Part shown: positions 1 to 6,061 of the stretch, one piece after another
How the letters are laid out: each line of letters opens with the position of its first letter
Numbering within the stretch: position 1 is the stretch's first letter
Assembly (NCBI GenBank): GCA_023415595.1
Contig: JAEZJW010000198.1
Location: 1-15,293 of the forward strand
Source of the DNA: Bacillota bacterium
GTDB lineage: Bacteria; Bacillota; Clostridia; Lachnospirales; Lachnospiraceae
DNA: 15,293 nt
Direction: 5' to 3'
Notes under the pieces: model-generated
What the model was told of the DNA's origin: nothing
What the model saw: the letters and a program-made list of their open reading frames with translations, nothing else
The model's database searches: none
Translations under genes and position numbers: made by a program

Positions 1-2
1 TC

Positions 3-1229
3 GTTATGGGTAAATCCATGAAGGATCACTGCAGATTCGCAATGTCTTACTGGCACACCCTTACCTATATGGGTAACGACCCCTTCGGTGGCGCTACCAT
101 GCACCGTGACTGGGATAACAATGCTGACGCTATGACAAAGGCAAAGGAAAGAGTGCATGCATCCTTTGAGCTGATGGAGAAGCTGCAGATCCCTTTCTTC
201 TGCTTCCATGATGCAGATATCGCTCCCAGAGCTGCAACCTTAGAGGAGACTAATAAGAACTTAGATGAGATCGTTGCTGTAATTAAGGAAGAAATGGCTC
301 GCACAGGCATCAAGTGCTTATGGGGAACCACCAATGCCTTCAGCGATGACAAATTCGTTCATGGTGCAGGAACCTCCTGCAACGCAACCGTATTTGCATA
401 TGCTGCAGCACAGATCAAGAAGGCTATGGAGATCACCAAGGATTTAGGTGGTGTGAACTATGTATTCTGGGGCGGCCGTGAAGGCTATGAGACTTTACTG
501 AATACCGATACCGGTTTAGAGCTGGATAACCTGGCAAGATTACTGCAGATGGCAGTTGATTATGCAAAGGAGATCGGTTTCACAGGTCAGTTCTTAATCG
601 AGCCTAAGCCGAAGGAACCTACAAAGCATCAGTATGATTTCGATACAGCAACCGTACTCGCTTTCTTAAGAAAGTACAATCTGCAGGATTACTTCAAGAT
701 GAACATCGAAGCAAACCATGCAACCTTAGCACAGCACACCTTCCAGCATGAGCTTAACATGAGCAGAATCAACGGCGTTCTGGGCAGCGTAGATGCCAAC
801 ACTGGTGACCCGATGCTCGGATGGGATACCGACCAGTTCCCGACCAATGTTTATGATACAACTCTTGCTATGTATGAGGTTCTGCTTGCAGGCGGCTTCA
901 CCAAGGGCGGTCTGAACTTTGACTCCAAGGTTCGCCGTGCTTCCTTCGAGGATGATGATTTATTCTATTCTTATATCGCAGGTATGGATGCATTCGCCAG
1001 AGGCTTAAAGGTAGCTGCTAAGCTCCTTGAGGATAAGGTATTCGAGAACTTTAAGGCAGATCGTTATGCAAGTTATAACAGCGGCATCGGTAAGGATATC
1101 GTTGATGGTAAGGTTGGCTTCAAGGAATTAGAGGCTTATGCTTTAAAGAACGGTGCTACACCGAATAGATCCGGCAGACAGGAAATGCTGGAGAACATCC
1201 TGAACCAGTATATCATGGAAACAAAATAA
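3..1229 (+). CDS. xylA: Xylose isomerase, 5'-truncated by the window edge
   Basis: Interconverts D-xylose and D-xylulose in the cytoplasm, the entry step of xylose catabolism. The reading frame is open to the window edge. The ATG at position 6 is internal, because clostridial XylA has roughly 35 more residues before the MGKSMKDHCRFA segment. Counting from that internal Met, the ring-opening histidine lies in FCFHDADIAP (His68). By homology the two-metal site is formed by Glu199 and Lys201 in IEPKPKEPTKHQYD, Glu235 and His238 in NIEANHAT, Asp263 in GSVDAN, and Asp274/Asp276 in GWDTDQFP. The motif GGREGYETLLNT is intact. No frameshift is seen and a strong terminator follows directly. Family assignment is near certain; only the N-terminus is missing. 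Confidence 0.97.
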   Translation, partial: VMGKSMKDHCRFAMSYWHTLTYMGNDPFGGATMHRDWDNNADAMTKAKERVHASFELMEKLQIPFFCFHDADIAPRAATLEETNKNLDEIVAVIKEEMARTGIKCLWGTTNAFSDDKFVHGAGTSCNATVFAYAAAQIKKAMEITKDLGGVNYVFWGGREGYETLLNTDTGLELDNLARLLQMAVDYAKEIGFTGQFLIEPKPKEPTKHQYDFDTATVLAFLRKYNLQDYFKMNIEANHATLAQHTFQHELNMSRINGVLGSVDANTGDPMLGWDTDQFPTNVYDTTLAMYEVLLAGGFTKGGLNFDSKVRRASFEDDDLFYSYIAGMDAFARGLKVAAKLLEDKVFENFKADRYASYNSGIGKDIVDGKVGFKELEAYALKNGATPNRSGRQEMLENILNQYIMETK

Positions 1230-1231
1230 TA

Positions 1232-1250
1232 ATTGAACCTACGGTTCAAT
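1232..1250. repeat. Small palindrome just after the xylA stop
   Basis: ATTGAACC and GGTTCAAT form an 8-bp perfect inverted repeat around a 3-nt centre, two bases after the xylA stop codon. It could be a small hairpin protecting the mRNA 3' end or a protein site. No T-tract follows, so it is not a terminator by itself. Confidence 0.5.
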
Positions 1251-1256
1251 GGATAT

Positions 1257-1292
1257 AAAATCAGCGCCGGAGAAATCCGGCGCTGATTTTTA
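1257..1292. terminator. Bidirectional intrinsic terminator after xylA
   Basis: A perfect 15-bp stem (AAAATCAGCGCCGGA with its complement) closes a GAAA tetraloop and has a T-run on the 3' side. The A-run on the 5' side makes it usable on both strands. It ends xylA and may also stop transcripts of the minus-strand ferredoxin gene, for which no other convincing terminator was seen. Confidence 0.93.
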
Positions 1293-1308
1293 TCATGCGT
1301 GAAGGCGA

Positions 1309-1371
1309 ATGCGAGCAAAGTGAACAAACGAGTTTGTTCACTTAAACAAGCTTGCTTTTTCGTATGCGAGC
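1309..1371. repeat. Composite intergenic repeat with a strong hairpin
   Basis: The octamer ATGCGAGC occurs at 1309-1316 and again at 1364-1371. Between the copies is a 12-bp inverted repeat (AAGTGAACAAAC at 1318-1329, complement at 1332-1343), then a small CAAGCTTG palindrome and a T-run. It encodes nothing recognisable. Its modular look (direct-repeat ends, central hairpin) resembles a REP-like intergenic element. Copy number in the genome is unknown. Confidence 0.5.
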
Positions 1372-1380
1372 GAGCCCACG

Positions 1381-1415
1381 ATCCGGAGATACTCACAGAG
1401 CGTGTTTCTCCGGAT
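1381..1415. repeat. Inverted repeat ATCCGGAGA / TCTCCGGAT
   Basis: Perfect 9-bp arms at 1381-1389 and 1407-1415 enclose a 17-nt loop, downstream of the minus-strand ferredoxin gene. No T-tract follows in either direction, so a terminator role is weak. It may be the edge of the neighbouring repeat or an mRNA 3'-end stabiliser. Confidence 0.45.
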
Positions 1416-1455
1416 AAGATTATGAATTTTGAATCTGTCATACAGACTCTATGTA

Positions 1456-1644
1456 CTACTCAACGGTTATTACACTGACAGGACATCCGTCTGCAGCTTC
1501 GGTTGCAGAATCTTCTGCACCGGAGGGAACCGGGTTCGTATATACCTCTGCCAACCCTTCATCATCCATACGAAAAACCTCGGGGCAGGTATCTGCACAG
1601 AGTCCGCAGCCGATGCAGCCATCACGGTCGATTGAAGCCTTCAT
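1456..1644 (-). CDS. Small ferredoxin, single [4Fe-4S] type
   Basis: A 62-residue cytoplasmic electron carrier. The motif CIGCGLCADTCPEVF gives Cys10, Cys13 and Cys16, and the late GCP gives Cys54, together the four ligands of one [4Fe-4S] cluster. Cys20 is spare. The region where a second CxxCxxC would sit in a two-cluster clostridial ferredoxin is replaced by an acidic loop, so only one cluster is expected. The ATG lies behind an AAAGGAGG ribosome site at good spacing. The protein is strongly acidic, as usual for the family. It is transcribed divergently from the rubredoxin gene, so the two make a small redox locus. Its electron partners cannot be told from this window. Confidence 0.93.
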   Translation of the reverse strand: MKASIDRDGCIGCGLCADTCPEVFRMDDEGLAEVYTNPVPSGAEDSATEAADGCPVSVITVE

Positions 1645-1716
1645 TGATTTTACCTCCTTTTCCTGACAGTCAGTTACTATCGGCTGTCATACTGGATTGC
1701 TATGATTTACCCATTT

Positions 1717-1744
1717 ATTATAACATAAGGTATACTTTTGTTAA
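1717..1744 (-). promoter_or_regulatory. Sigma-A promoter of the ferredoxin gene
   Basis: Read on the minus strand: TTAACA (-35), 16 bp, TATAAT (-10). This lies about 75 bp upstream of the ferredoxin start. A 6-bp inverted repeat TGACAG/CTGTCA lies in the leader at 1664-1689. Confidence 0.65.
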
Positions 1745-1785
1745 GTAGGAATTATTTAATATCTTACCGAAAATTTGATTAAATC

Positions 1786-1824
1786 TTGAGCTTTGTACCA
1801 CTTTGTGGTATACATATATATGTA
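1786..1824 (+). promoter_or_regulatory. Rubredoxin promoter with two overlapping palindromes
   Basis: TTGAGC (1786-1791), 17 bp, TATACA (1809-1814) fits a sigma-A promoter. Two palindromes overlap the core: TACCAC-TTT-GTGGTA at 1796-1810, and the perfect 14-mer TACATATATATGTA at 1811-1824 covering the -10 and start-site region. Both are candidate repressor sites. No known operator consensus was matched. Confidence 0.6.
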
Positions 1825-1862
1825 ATGAGCTGTTAACAATAAGAATAAATGGAGGTTATGCT

Positions 1863-2024
1863 ATGAAGAAATTTGAATGCACAGCATGTGGTTACATTTA
1901 TGATGAAGAATTGGGCGATCCGGATGGCGGAATTGCACCCGGCACGAAGTGGGAAGATGTACCCGAGGACTGGGTTTGCCCGGTATGTGGTGTCAGTAAG
2001 GACGAATTTGAAGAAGTAAAGTAA
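1863..2024 (+). CDS. Rubredoxin
   Basis: A 53-residue one-iron electron carrier, full length for the family. The paired knuckles CTACGY (Cys6, Cys9) and CPVCGV (Cys39, Cys42) bind the Fe(Cys)4 centre, and the conserved aromatic core (YIYDEELGDPDGGI, W30, W37) is intact. The start at 1863 is chosen because GGAGG precedes it by a few bases and rubredoxins begin with M-K-K-(F/Y)-x-C. An in-frame ATG further upstream lies before the promoter -10 box and is not credible. In clostridia rubredoxins pass electrons to oxygen- and peroxide-reducing proteins. That role is inferred here, since no partner is encoded nearby. Confidence 0.97.
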   Translation: MKKFECTACGYIYDEELGDPDGGIAPGTKWEDVPEDWVCPVCGVSKDEFEEVK

Positions 2025-2029
2025 TAATC

Positions 2030-2078
2030 AAGGCTGTTTCAAAACTTTTAGGAATAGAGGTTTTGAAACAGGCTTTTT
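2030..2078 (+). terminator. Terminator after rubredoxin
   Basis: A 12-bp perfect stem (CTGTTTCAAAAC with GTTTTGAAACAG) is extended past one G-G mismatch and followed by CTTTTT. The base reads AGGCTGTTTC, similar to the AGGCTGTTGCAT end of the foldback element at 14785. Confidence 0.85.
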
Positions 2079-2086
2079 AAATTCTA

Positions 2087-2115
2087 TTGACATACTAGGA
2101 ATTATTCCTTATAAT
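2087..2115 (+). promoter_or_regulatory. Full-consensus sigma-A promoter of the sulfur operon
   Basis: TTGACA (2087-2092), exactly 17 bp, TATAAT (2110-2115): a perfect consensus. The spacer holds the inverted repeat GGAAT-T-ATTCC (2098-2108), a possible operator. Predicted transcript start is near 2122, immediately before the hairpin at 2127. Confidence 0.85.
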
Positions 2116-2126
2116 ATTGCCGTGGT

Positions 2127-2162
2127 AAAACCCCGCTTTCCGTTAAAAGCAGGGTTTTCTTT
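2127..2162 (+). terminator. Attenuator-like hairpin in the desulfurase leader
   Basis: AAAACCCCGCTTT (2127-2139) pairs with AAAGCAGGGTTTT (2146-2158) with one C-A mismatch and is followed by CTTTTG. It sits about five bases after the predicted transcript start and about 45 bases before the desulfurase start codon. As a terminator it cannot belong to the rubredoxin gene, which already has its own. It may instead attenuate this operon or stabilise the mRNA 5' end. Confidence 0.6.
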
Positions 2163-2202
2163 TGTGGAACAGAACATACAGAACAAAGGATCAGGTGATC
2201 TT

Positions 2203-3324
2203 ATGATATATCTTGACTATGCCGCCAATACTCCTGTGGACGAAGAGGTGCTGAACACCTATTATGAGGAGAGCAGACAGGCGCTCGCTAATCCGAATTC
2301 AAAGCATCGGCTTGGTTTACAGGCGAAGGAACGACTGGAGGGGATCACTGCTGATATTGCAGGATTGTTGAAGGTAAAGCCCTCACAGATCATCTATACC
2401 TCCGGTGCCAGTGAAGCGAATAATCTGGCAATTAAGGGACTCGCCCATGCGAACCGGAGGAACGGTAAACACATCATCTCGACCTGTCTGGAGCACCCTT
2501 CCGTCAGCGGGGCTTTAACCTATCTGCAGTCCCAGGGCTATGAGATTGATCTGGTGGAGCTGACCAAGGAGGGACTTATCGATCTCGGGCACCTGCGTGA
2601 GCTGCTGCGGAAGGATACGATATTGGTTTCTGTCTGCACCGTAGATAGCGAACTGGGAATCATGCAGCAAATTACTGAGATCTATGCACTCTTAAAGGAT
2701 TATCCGAACTGCCGCTTCCATACGGATGCTACTCAGGCAGTAGGAAAGATAGATTTTGATATGGAGGATGCAGACTGTATCACCTTCGCTCCCCATAAAT
2801 TCTTCGGATTAAATAGCTCCGGCTTTCTGATTAAGAAAGAGAACATCGTTCTGGAGCCGCTGATCCATGGTGGCAGCAGTACAACCCTGTACCGCAGCGG
2901 TACTCCGGACCTCGCAATGGTTGCTGCAGCCCGGAAGGCTCTGGAGCTCGCACTTGGGAAGTTTAAGGATCGGTATTCCACCATTGCGGGAATGAATGCT
3001 TTATTGAAGCAGAAGCTATCCGCCTATCAGAAGGTACGCTTCAACAGTACCGGTCATTCCATTCCCCACATCCTGAATGTAAGCGTTCGGGGAGTGAAAG
3101 CGGTACAATTTACACAGGCATTGGAAGAGGAAGGCATTTGCGTCTCTGTGAAATCAGCATGTTCGGTCCCTAATTCACCCTCCAGACCGGTATATGCGAT
3201 CACTAAGGATAAGCAGAATGCTATGAGCTCCTGGAGGATCAGCCTGAGCCATCTGACAACCGAGGAGGAGCTTAACGGGTTTCTTAAGGCCTTCGATGCC
3301 TGTTATCAGAGACTGGCCAAATGA
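2203..3324 (+). CDS. Cysteine desulfurase-like protein (NifS/IscS family, PLP aminotransferase class V)
   Basis: A 373-residue PLP enzyme expected to convert cysteine to alanine and a persulfide that donates sulfur. The start at 2203 gives the canonical MIYLDYAANTPVD opening. The reading frame stays open upstream to 2122, but that stretch is the attenuator hairpin. PLP contacts are visible: SGASEANN, His98 in LEHPSV, Asp175 and Gln178 in TDATQAVGK, and the Schiff-base Lys199 in FAPHKFFG. The persulfide-forming cysteine is Cys320 in VKSACSVPNSPSRPVYA, a loop that differs from the SGSACTS loop of classic IscS. The gene heads an operon with a TtcA-like thiolase and a TcdA-like protein, so sulfur delivery to tRNA is the likely job rather than general Fe-S assembly. 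No IscU or NifU scaffold is adjacent. Confidence 0.9.
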   Translation: MIYLDYAANTPVDEEVLNTYYEESRQALANPNSKHRLGLQAKERLEGITADIAGLLKVKPSQIIYTSGASEANNLAIKGLAHANRRNGKHIISTCLEHPSVSGALTYLQSQGYEIDLVELTKEGLIDLGHLRELLRKDTILVSVCTVDSELGIMQQITEIYALLKDYPNCRFHTDATQAVGKIDFDMEDADCITFAPHKFFGLNSSGFLIKKENIVLEPLIHGGSSTTLYRSGTPDLAMVAAARKALELALGKFKDRYSTIAGMNALLKQKLSAYQKVRFNSTGHSIPHILNVSVRGVKAVQFTQALEEEGICVSVKSACSVPNSPSRPVYAITKDKQNAMSSWRISLSHLTTEEELNGFLKAFDACYQRLAK

Positions 3325-3444
3325 TATTAACCGCAGATTAACCGGAGACAGGTAATTATAGAACAGGTAATGTTAACAACATGCGAAACAATAAACAGGA
3401 TATTTCAGCAGTTAGTGACTTATCTATCAGAAAGTGGTAAAATA

Positions 3445-4296
3445 ATGGAAAGATATCAGGAAATAGAGAGAAGCATAATTACGACCTACAGGAAAACAAT
3501 CTGGAGACGATTTACGAATGCGATCAGTAAATATGATCTGATCCAGGAAGGCGATAAAATCGCAGTCTGTATCTCAGGTGGCAAGGACTCCATGCTGCTG
3601 GCAAAATGTATGCAGGAGATCAAGCGTCATGGTAAGATACCCTTTGAGCTGGTATTCTTAAGTATGGACCCGGGTTATAATGAAATTAACCGACAGACCA
3701 TCATCGACAACGCACAGCTCTTAAATATACCGATTACGATGTTCGAGACACAGATCTATGATATCGTTGCAGAGGTGGATGCCTCCCCCTGCTATTTATG
3801 TGCCAGGATGCGAAGGGGATATCTCTATAAGAAGGCTCAGGAGCTGGGCTGCAATAAGATTGCCCTTGGCCACCATTTTGATGATGTGATCGAAACCGTT
3901 CTGATGGGAATGCTCTATGCCGGCCAGATCCAGACAATGATGCCGAAGCTCCATAGCACCAACCATCCGGGTATGCAGCTGATCCGTCCGCTCTATATGG
4001 TCAAGGAGCAGGATATTCTGGCCTGGAAGAAACATCATGACCTTCAATTCATCCAGTGTGCCTGCCGGCTTACCGAGAATTGCACTCTCTGCGATAACGG
4101 AGGGGGCGGGTCCAAACGCCAGGAGATGAAGGCCTTGGTAAAGAAATTCCGTCAGACGAATCCAAGCATAGATATGAATATATTTAATAGCATCCATGAT
4201 GTGAATCTCGATACCATCATTGGATATCATAATAAGAAGATGTCGTATCATTTTCTTGATGATTATAACGAGAAAGGAGGAACGGCGGAATGTTGA
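3445..4296 (+). CDS. ttcA: TtcA-like tRNA 2-thiocytidine synthase (PP-loop ATPase)
   Basis: Predicted tRNA-thiolating enzyme that adenylates its target base and inserts sulfur. From the chosen start it has 283 residues. The PP-loop is SGGKDS (44-49). CYLCARMRRGYLY gives the CxxC pair Cys116/Cys119, and GHHFDD (142-147) is the family's second nucleotide motif. A cysteine cluster near the C-terminal third (Cys205, Cys207, Cys213, Cys216 in QCAC...CTLC) probably includes the third ligand of the Fe-S cluster TtcA carries, and has more cysteines than E. coli TtcA. Start is uncertain: an in-frame ATG at 3370 would add 25 residues without similarity to the family, and neither start has a strong ribosome site. 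It lies between a cysteine desulfurase, its likely sulfur donor, and tcdA. Substrate base is inferred from the family only. Confidence 0.87.
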   Translation: MERYQEIERSIITTYRKTIWRRFTNAISKYDLIQEGDKIAVCISGGKDSMLLAKCMQEIKRHGKIPFELVFLSMDPGYNEINRQTIIDNAQLLNIPITMFETQIYDIVAEVDASPCYLCARMRRGYLYKKAQELGCNKIALGHHFDDVIETVLMGMLYAGQIQTMMPKLHSTNHPGMQLIRPLYMVKEQDILAWKKHHDLQFIQCACRLTENCTLCDNGGGGSKRQEMKALVKKFRQTNPSIDMNIFNSIHDVNLDTIIGYHNKKMSYHFLDDYNEKGGTAEC

Positions 4297-5048
4297 ACCA
4301 GTTTTCAAGAACAGAATTATTATTAGGTAAAGAAGCCATGACGAAACTGAGCGAAGCCAGAGTTGCGGTATTCGGAATCGGCGGTGTGGGTGGCTTCACA
4401 GTGGAGGCGCTGGCACGGAGCGGAGTGGGTAACTTTGACCTGATTGATGATGATAAGGTATGCCTGACTAACATCAACCGTCAGATCATTGCGACCAGAA
4501 AGACAGTTGGACAGTATAAGGTCGATGTCATGAAGGAACGGATCCTTGAGATCAATCCGAAAGCAGTGGTAAATACCTACCGTTGCTTCTTTACAGCAGA
4601 GACTGCGGACCAGTTTGATTTCTCAGCCTTTACTTATGTAGTTGATGCAATAGATACAGTATCTGCCAAGATTGAACTGGTACTCCGTTCTAGGGCCGTA
4701 AATACTCCGATCATTAGCTGCATGGGAGCCGGCAATAAGCTGGATCCTACCAGGTTTGAAGTAACGGACATCTATAAGACCTCGGTTTGTCCGTTAGCTA
4801 AGGTAATGAGAAAGGAACTGAAGGTCCGCGGTGTTAAGAAGCTGAAGGTGGTATACTCGCAGGAGCCTGCGAGAAAGCCCCTGGAGGATATGGCCATCAG
4901 CTGTAAAAGCAATTGTATCTGCCCTCCCGGAGCGGAGCGCAAATGTACTGCAAAGCGTCAGATTCCGGGCAGTAATGCCTTCGTACCCTCCGTAGCAGGT
5001 CTGATTATCGCCGGAGAGGTCATCAAGGATATTGGTGGAGTTATATAG
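4290..5048 (+). CDS. tcdA: tRNA threonylcarbamoyladenosine dehydratase (TcdA/CsdL family, ThiF/E1-like)
   Basis: ATP-dependent enzyme expected to cyclise t6A37 to ct6A in tRNA. It has 252 residues. The Rossmann nucleotide loop is GIGGVGG (29-35), followed by the acidic-Asn-Arg signature DDDKVCLTNINRQ typical of E1-like adenylating enzymes, and then VVDAIDTVSAKIEL. A cysteine-rich stretch (CKSNCICPPG...KC) occurs at about 209-223. The ATG overlaps the end of the upstream gene by 7 bp and follows AAAGGAGG at 9-nt spacing, so translation is probably coupled. E. coli TcdA (CsdL) works with the cysteine desulfurase CsdA, which matches the desulfurase heading this operon. A ThiF/MoeB-type role is a less likely alternative. 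Confidence 0.9.
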   Translation: MLNQFSRTELLLGKEAMTKLSEARVAVFGIGGVGGFTVEALARSGVGNFDLIDDDKVCLTNINRQIIATRKTVGQYKVDVMKERILEINPKAVVNTYRCFFTAETADQFDFSAFTYVVDAIDTVSAKIELVLRSRAVNTPIISCMGAGNKLDPTRFEVTDIYKTSVCPLAKVMRKELKVRGVKKLKVVYSQEPARKPLEDMAISCKSNCICPPGAERKCTAKRQIPGSNAFVPSVAGLIIAGEVIKDIGGVI

Positions 5049-5060
5049 AAAAATACATGT

Positions 5061-5098
5061 CAAAAGACTCGGAAAAAACCGGGTCTTTTGGTTTTTTG
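5061..5098 (+). terminator. Terminator of the sulfur operon
   Basis: CAAAAGACTCGG pairs with CCGGGTCTTTTG (one G-U pair) around an A6 loop and is followed by GTTTTTT. It lies 12 bases after the tcdA stop. Confidence 0.9.
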
Positions 5099-5100
5099 AC

Positions 5101-5129
5101 TTGTTTTATTTATGAGGTTGATGTATATT
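5101..5129 (+). promoter_or_regulatory. Possible promoter for the HD-domain gene
   Basis: TTGTTT, 17 bp, TATATT, directly after the preceding terminator. It gives a leader of about 120 nt containing a CTGCCGGCAG palindrome (5153-5162) and a short ORF at 5179. It is only a moderate match to consensus. Confidence 0.4.
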
Positions 5130-5178
5130 CATTAATAAAGTTTTACTAATGCCTGCCGGCAGTAAGGAAGCAGTGCCG

Positions 5179-5229
5179 ATGCCTAAATACATGAGGAGCG
5201 AATACCTGATAAACCGGTATTTATTGTAG
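5179..5229 (+). CDS. Possible 16-residue leader peptide
   Basis: ATG to TAG encodes MPKYMRSEYLINRYLL, 25 bases before the HD-domain gene. GGCAGTAAGGA precedes it by about 10 bases, and the same 11-mer recurs at the ribosome site of the HD gene (about 5240). It could be a translated leader, but an ORF this short can easily occur by chance. Confidence 0.2.
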   Translation: MPKYMRSEYLINRYLL

Positions 5230-5257
5230 GAGTAGGTTTGGCAGTAAGGAGGTAATG

Positions 5258-5830
5258 ATGGGTAAGATACCCTCCAGGGAAGAGGCCTGGGAGCTGTTAA
5301 CGGAATACAATGAGGAAGATTTTCACTTAAAGCATGCACGGATCGTGGAAGGCGTCATGAAGTATTATGCCAGGGAACTAGGCTATGGGGAGGAAGAGGA
5401 GTTCTGGGGATTGGTAGGACTGCTCCATGATCTGGATTTCGGAAGGTATCCCACAGAGCATTGTGTTAAGTCCCAGGAGATCATGAAGGAACGGGGACTG
5501 GATGAGAGAATTATCCGGGCTACCGCCAGCCATGGGTATGGGATTTGTGTGGACATTAAACCGGAGCATCAGATGGAGAAGGTACTGTTTGCGGTGGACG
5601 AGCTGACCGGACTGATTGGTGCCTGCGCTATTATGAGACCTTCGAAGAGTACGATGGATCTGGAATTAAGCTCGGTGAAGAAGAAGTTCAAGACACCGAA
5701 ATTCGCAGCCGGGTGTTCCAGGGAAGTGATTGAACAGGGTGCAAATATGCTCGGCTGGGAACTGGACGAGCTTCTTCAGAGAACAATCTTAGCGTTAAGA
5801 GAAGTAGAGCAGACCACGGGACTGGTGTAA
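5258..5830 (+). CDS. HD-domain protein, putative metal-dependent phosphohydrolase
   Basis: A 190-residue soluble protein. The H...HD...D metal signature of the HD superfamily is present: His26 in HLKHARIVEG, His57-Asp58 in GLLHDLDF, a further His92 in TASHGYG, and Asp114 in FAVDELTGL. The family hydrolyses phosphoester bonds, often in nucleotides, but substrate cannot be deduced. It is a compact single-domain form without a GGDEF, GAF or receiver domain, and HD-GYP residues are absent, so c-di-GMP hydrolysis is not supported. The second of two adjacent ATGs (5255 and 5258) is preferred because AAGGAGG then sits 5 nt away. No terminator separates it from the DUF554 gene, so cotranscription is possible. 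Confidence 0.85.
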   Translation: MGKIPSREEAWELLTEYNEEDFHLKHARIVEGVMKYYARELGYGEEEEFWGLVGLLHDLDFGRYPTEHCVKSQEIMKERGLDERIIRATASHGYGICVDIKPEHQMEKVLFAVDELTGLIGACAIMRPSKSTMDLELSSVKKKFKTPKFAAGCSREVIEQGANMLGWELDELLQRTILALREVEQTTGLV

Positions 5831-5900
5831 CAAATAGACAGAGATTTTTCAACATATGAAGACTTGAAGTGGTTTTGTGATTGAAAGATTTAGATGGAAA

Positions 5901-5936
5901 GACAGACATAGAAGTACAGACAGACATAGAAGGACA
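5901..5936 (+). repeat. Two-copy 18-bp tandem repeat
   Basis: Two abutting 18-mers (GACAGACATAGAAGTACA, then the same with one change) lie in the purine-rich gap between the HD and DUF554 genes. The stretch holds no convincing ORF or promoter. Confidence 0.75.
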
Positions 5937-6010
5937 AAATGATGGATAAGATTGAATAACAATAATAGAACGACCGAAATAGTAGGACATAATGATAAGA
6001 AGGGGAGGAA

Positions 6011-6061
6011 ATGCTGTCCAGCAGGTTACGAGAGGACAGCAGAAGAATATGGCTGGATTAG
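6011..6061 (+). CDS. Possible 16-residue ORF overlapping the DUF554 start
   Basis: A strong GGGGAGG motif at 6002-6008 is followed, only two bases later, by ATG and a 16-codon frame (MLSSRLREDSRRIWLD). It ends at 6061, 12 bases past the DUF554 start codon. It would place ribosomes at the next start, but the ribosome-site spacing is tight and it may be fortuitous. Confidence 0.2.
   Translation: MLSSRLREDSRRIWLD

Noticed and set aside
3796..4308. 170-codon minus-strand open frame across ttcA
   Set aside because: It is antisense to a well-conserved gene, has low-complexity hydrophobic content, and lacks a ribosome site.
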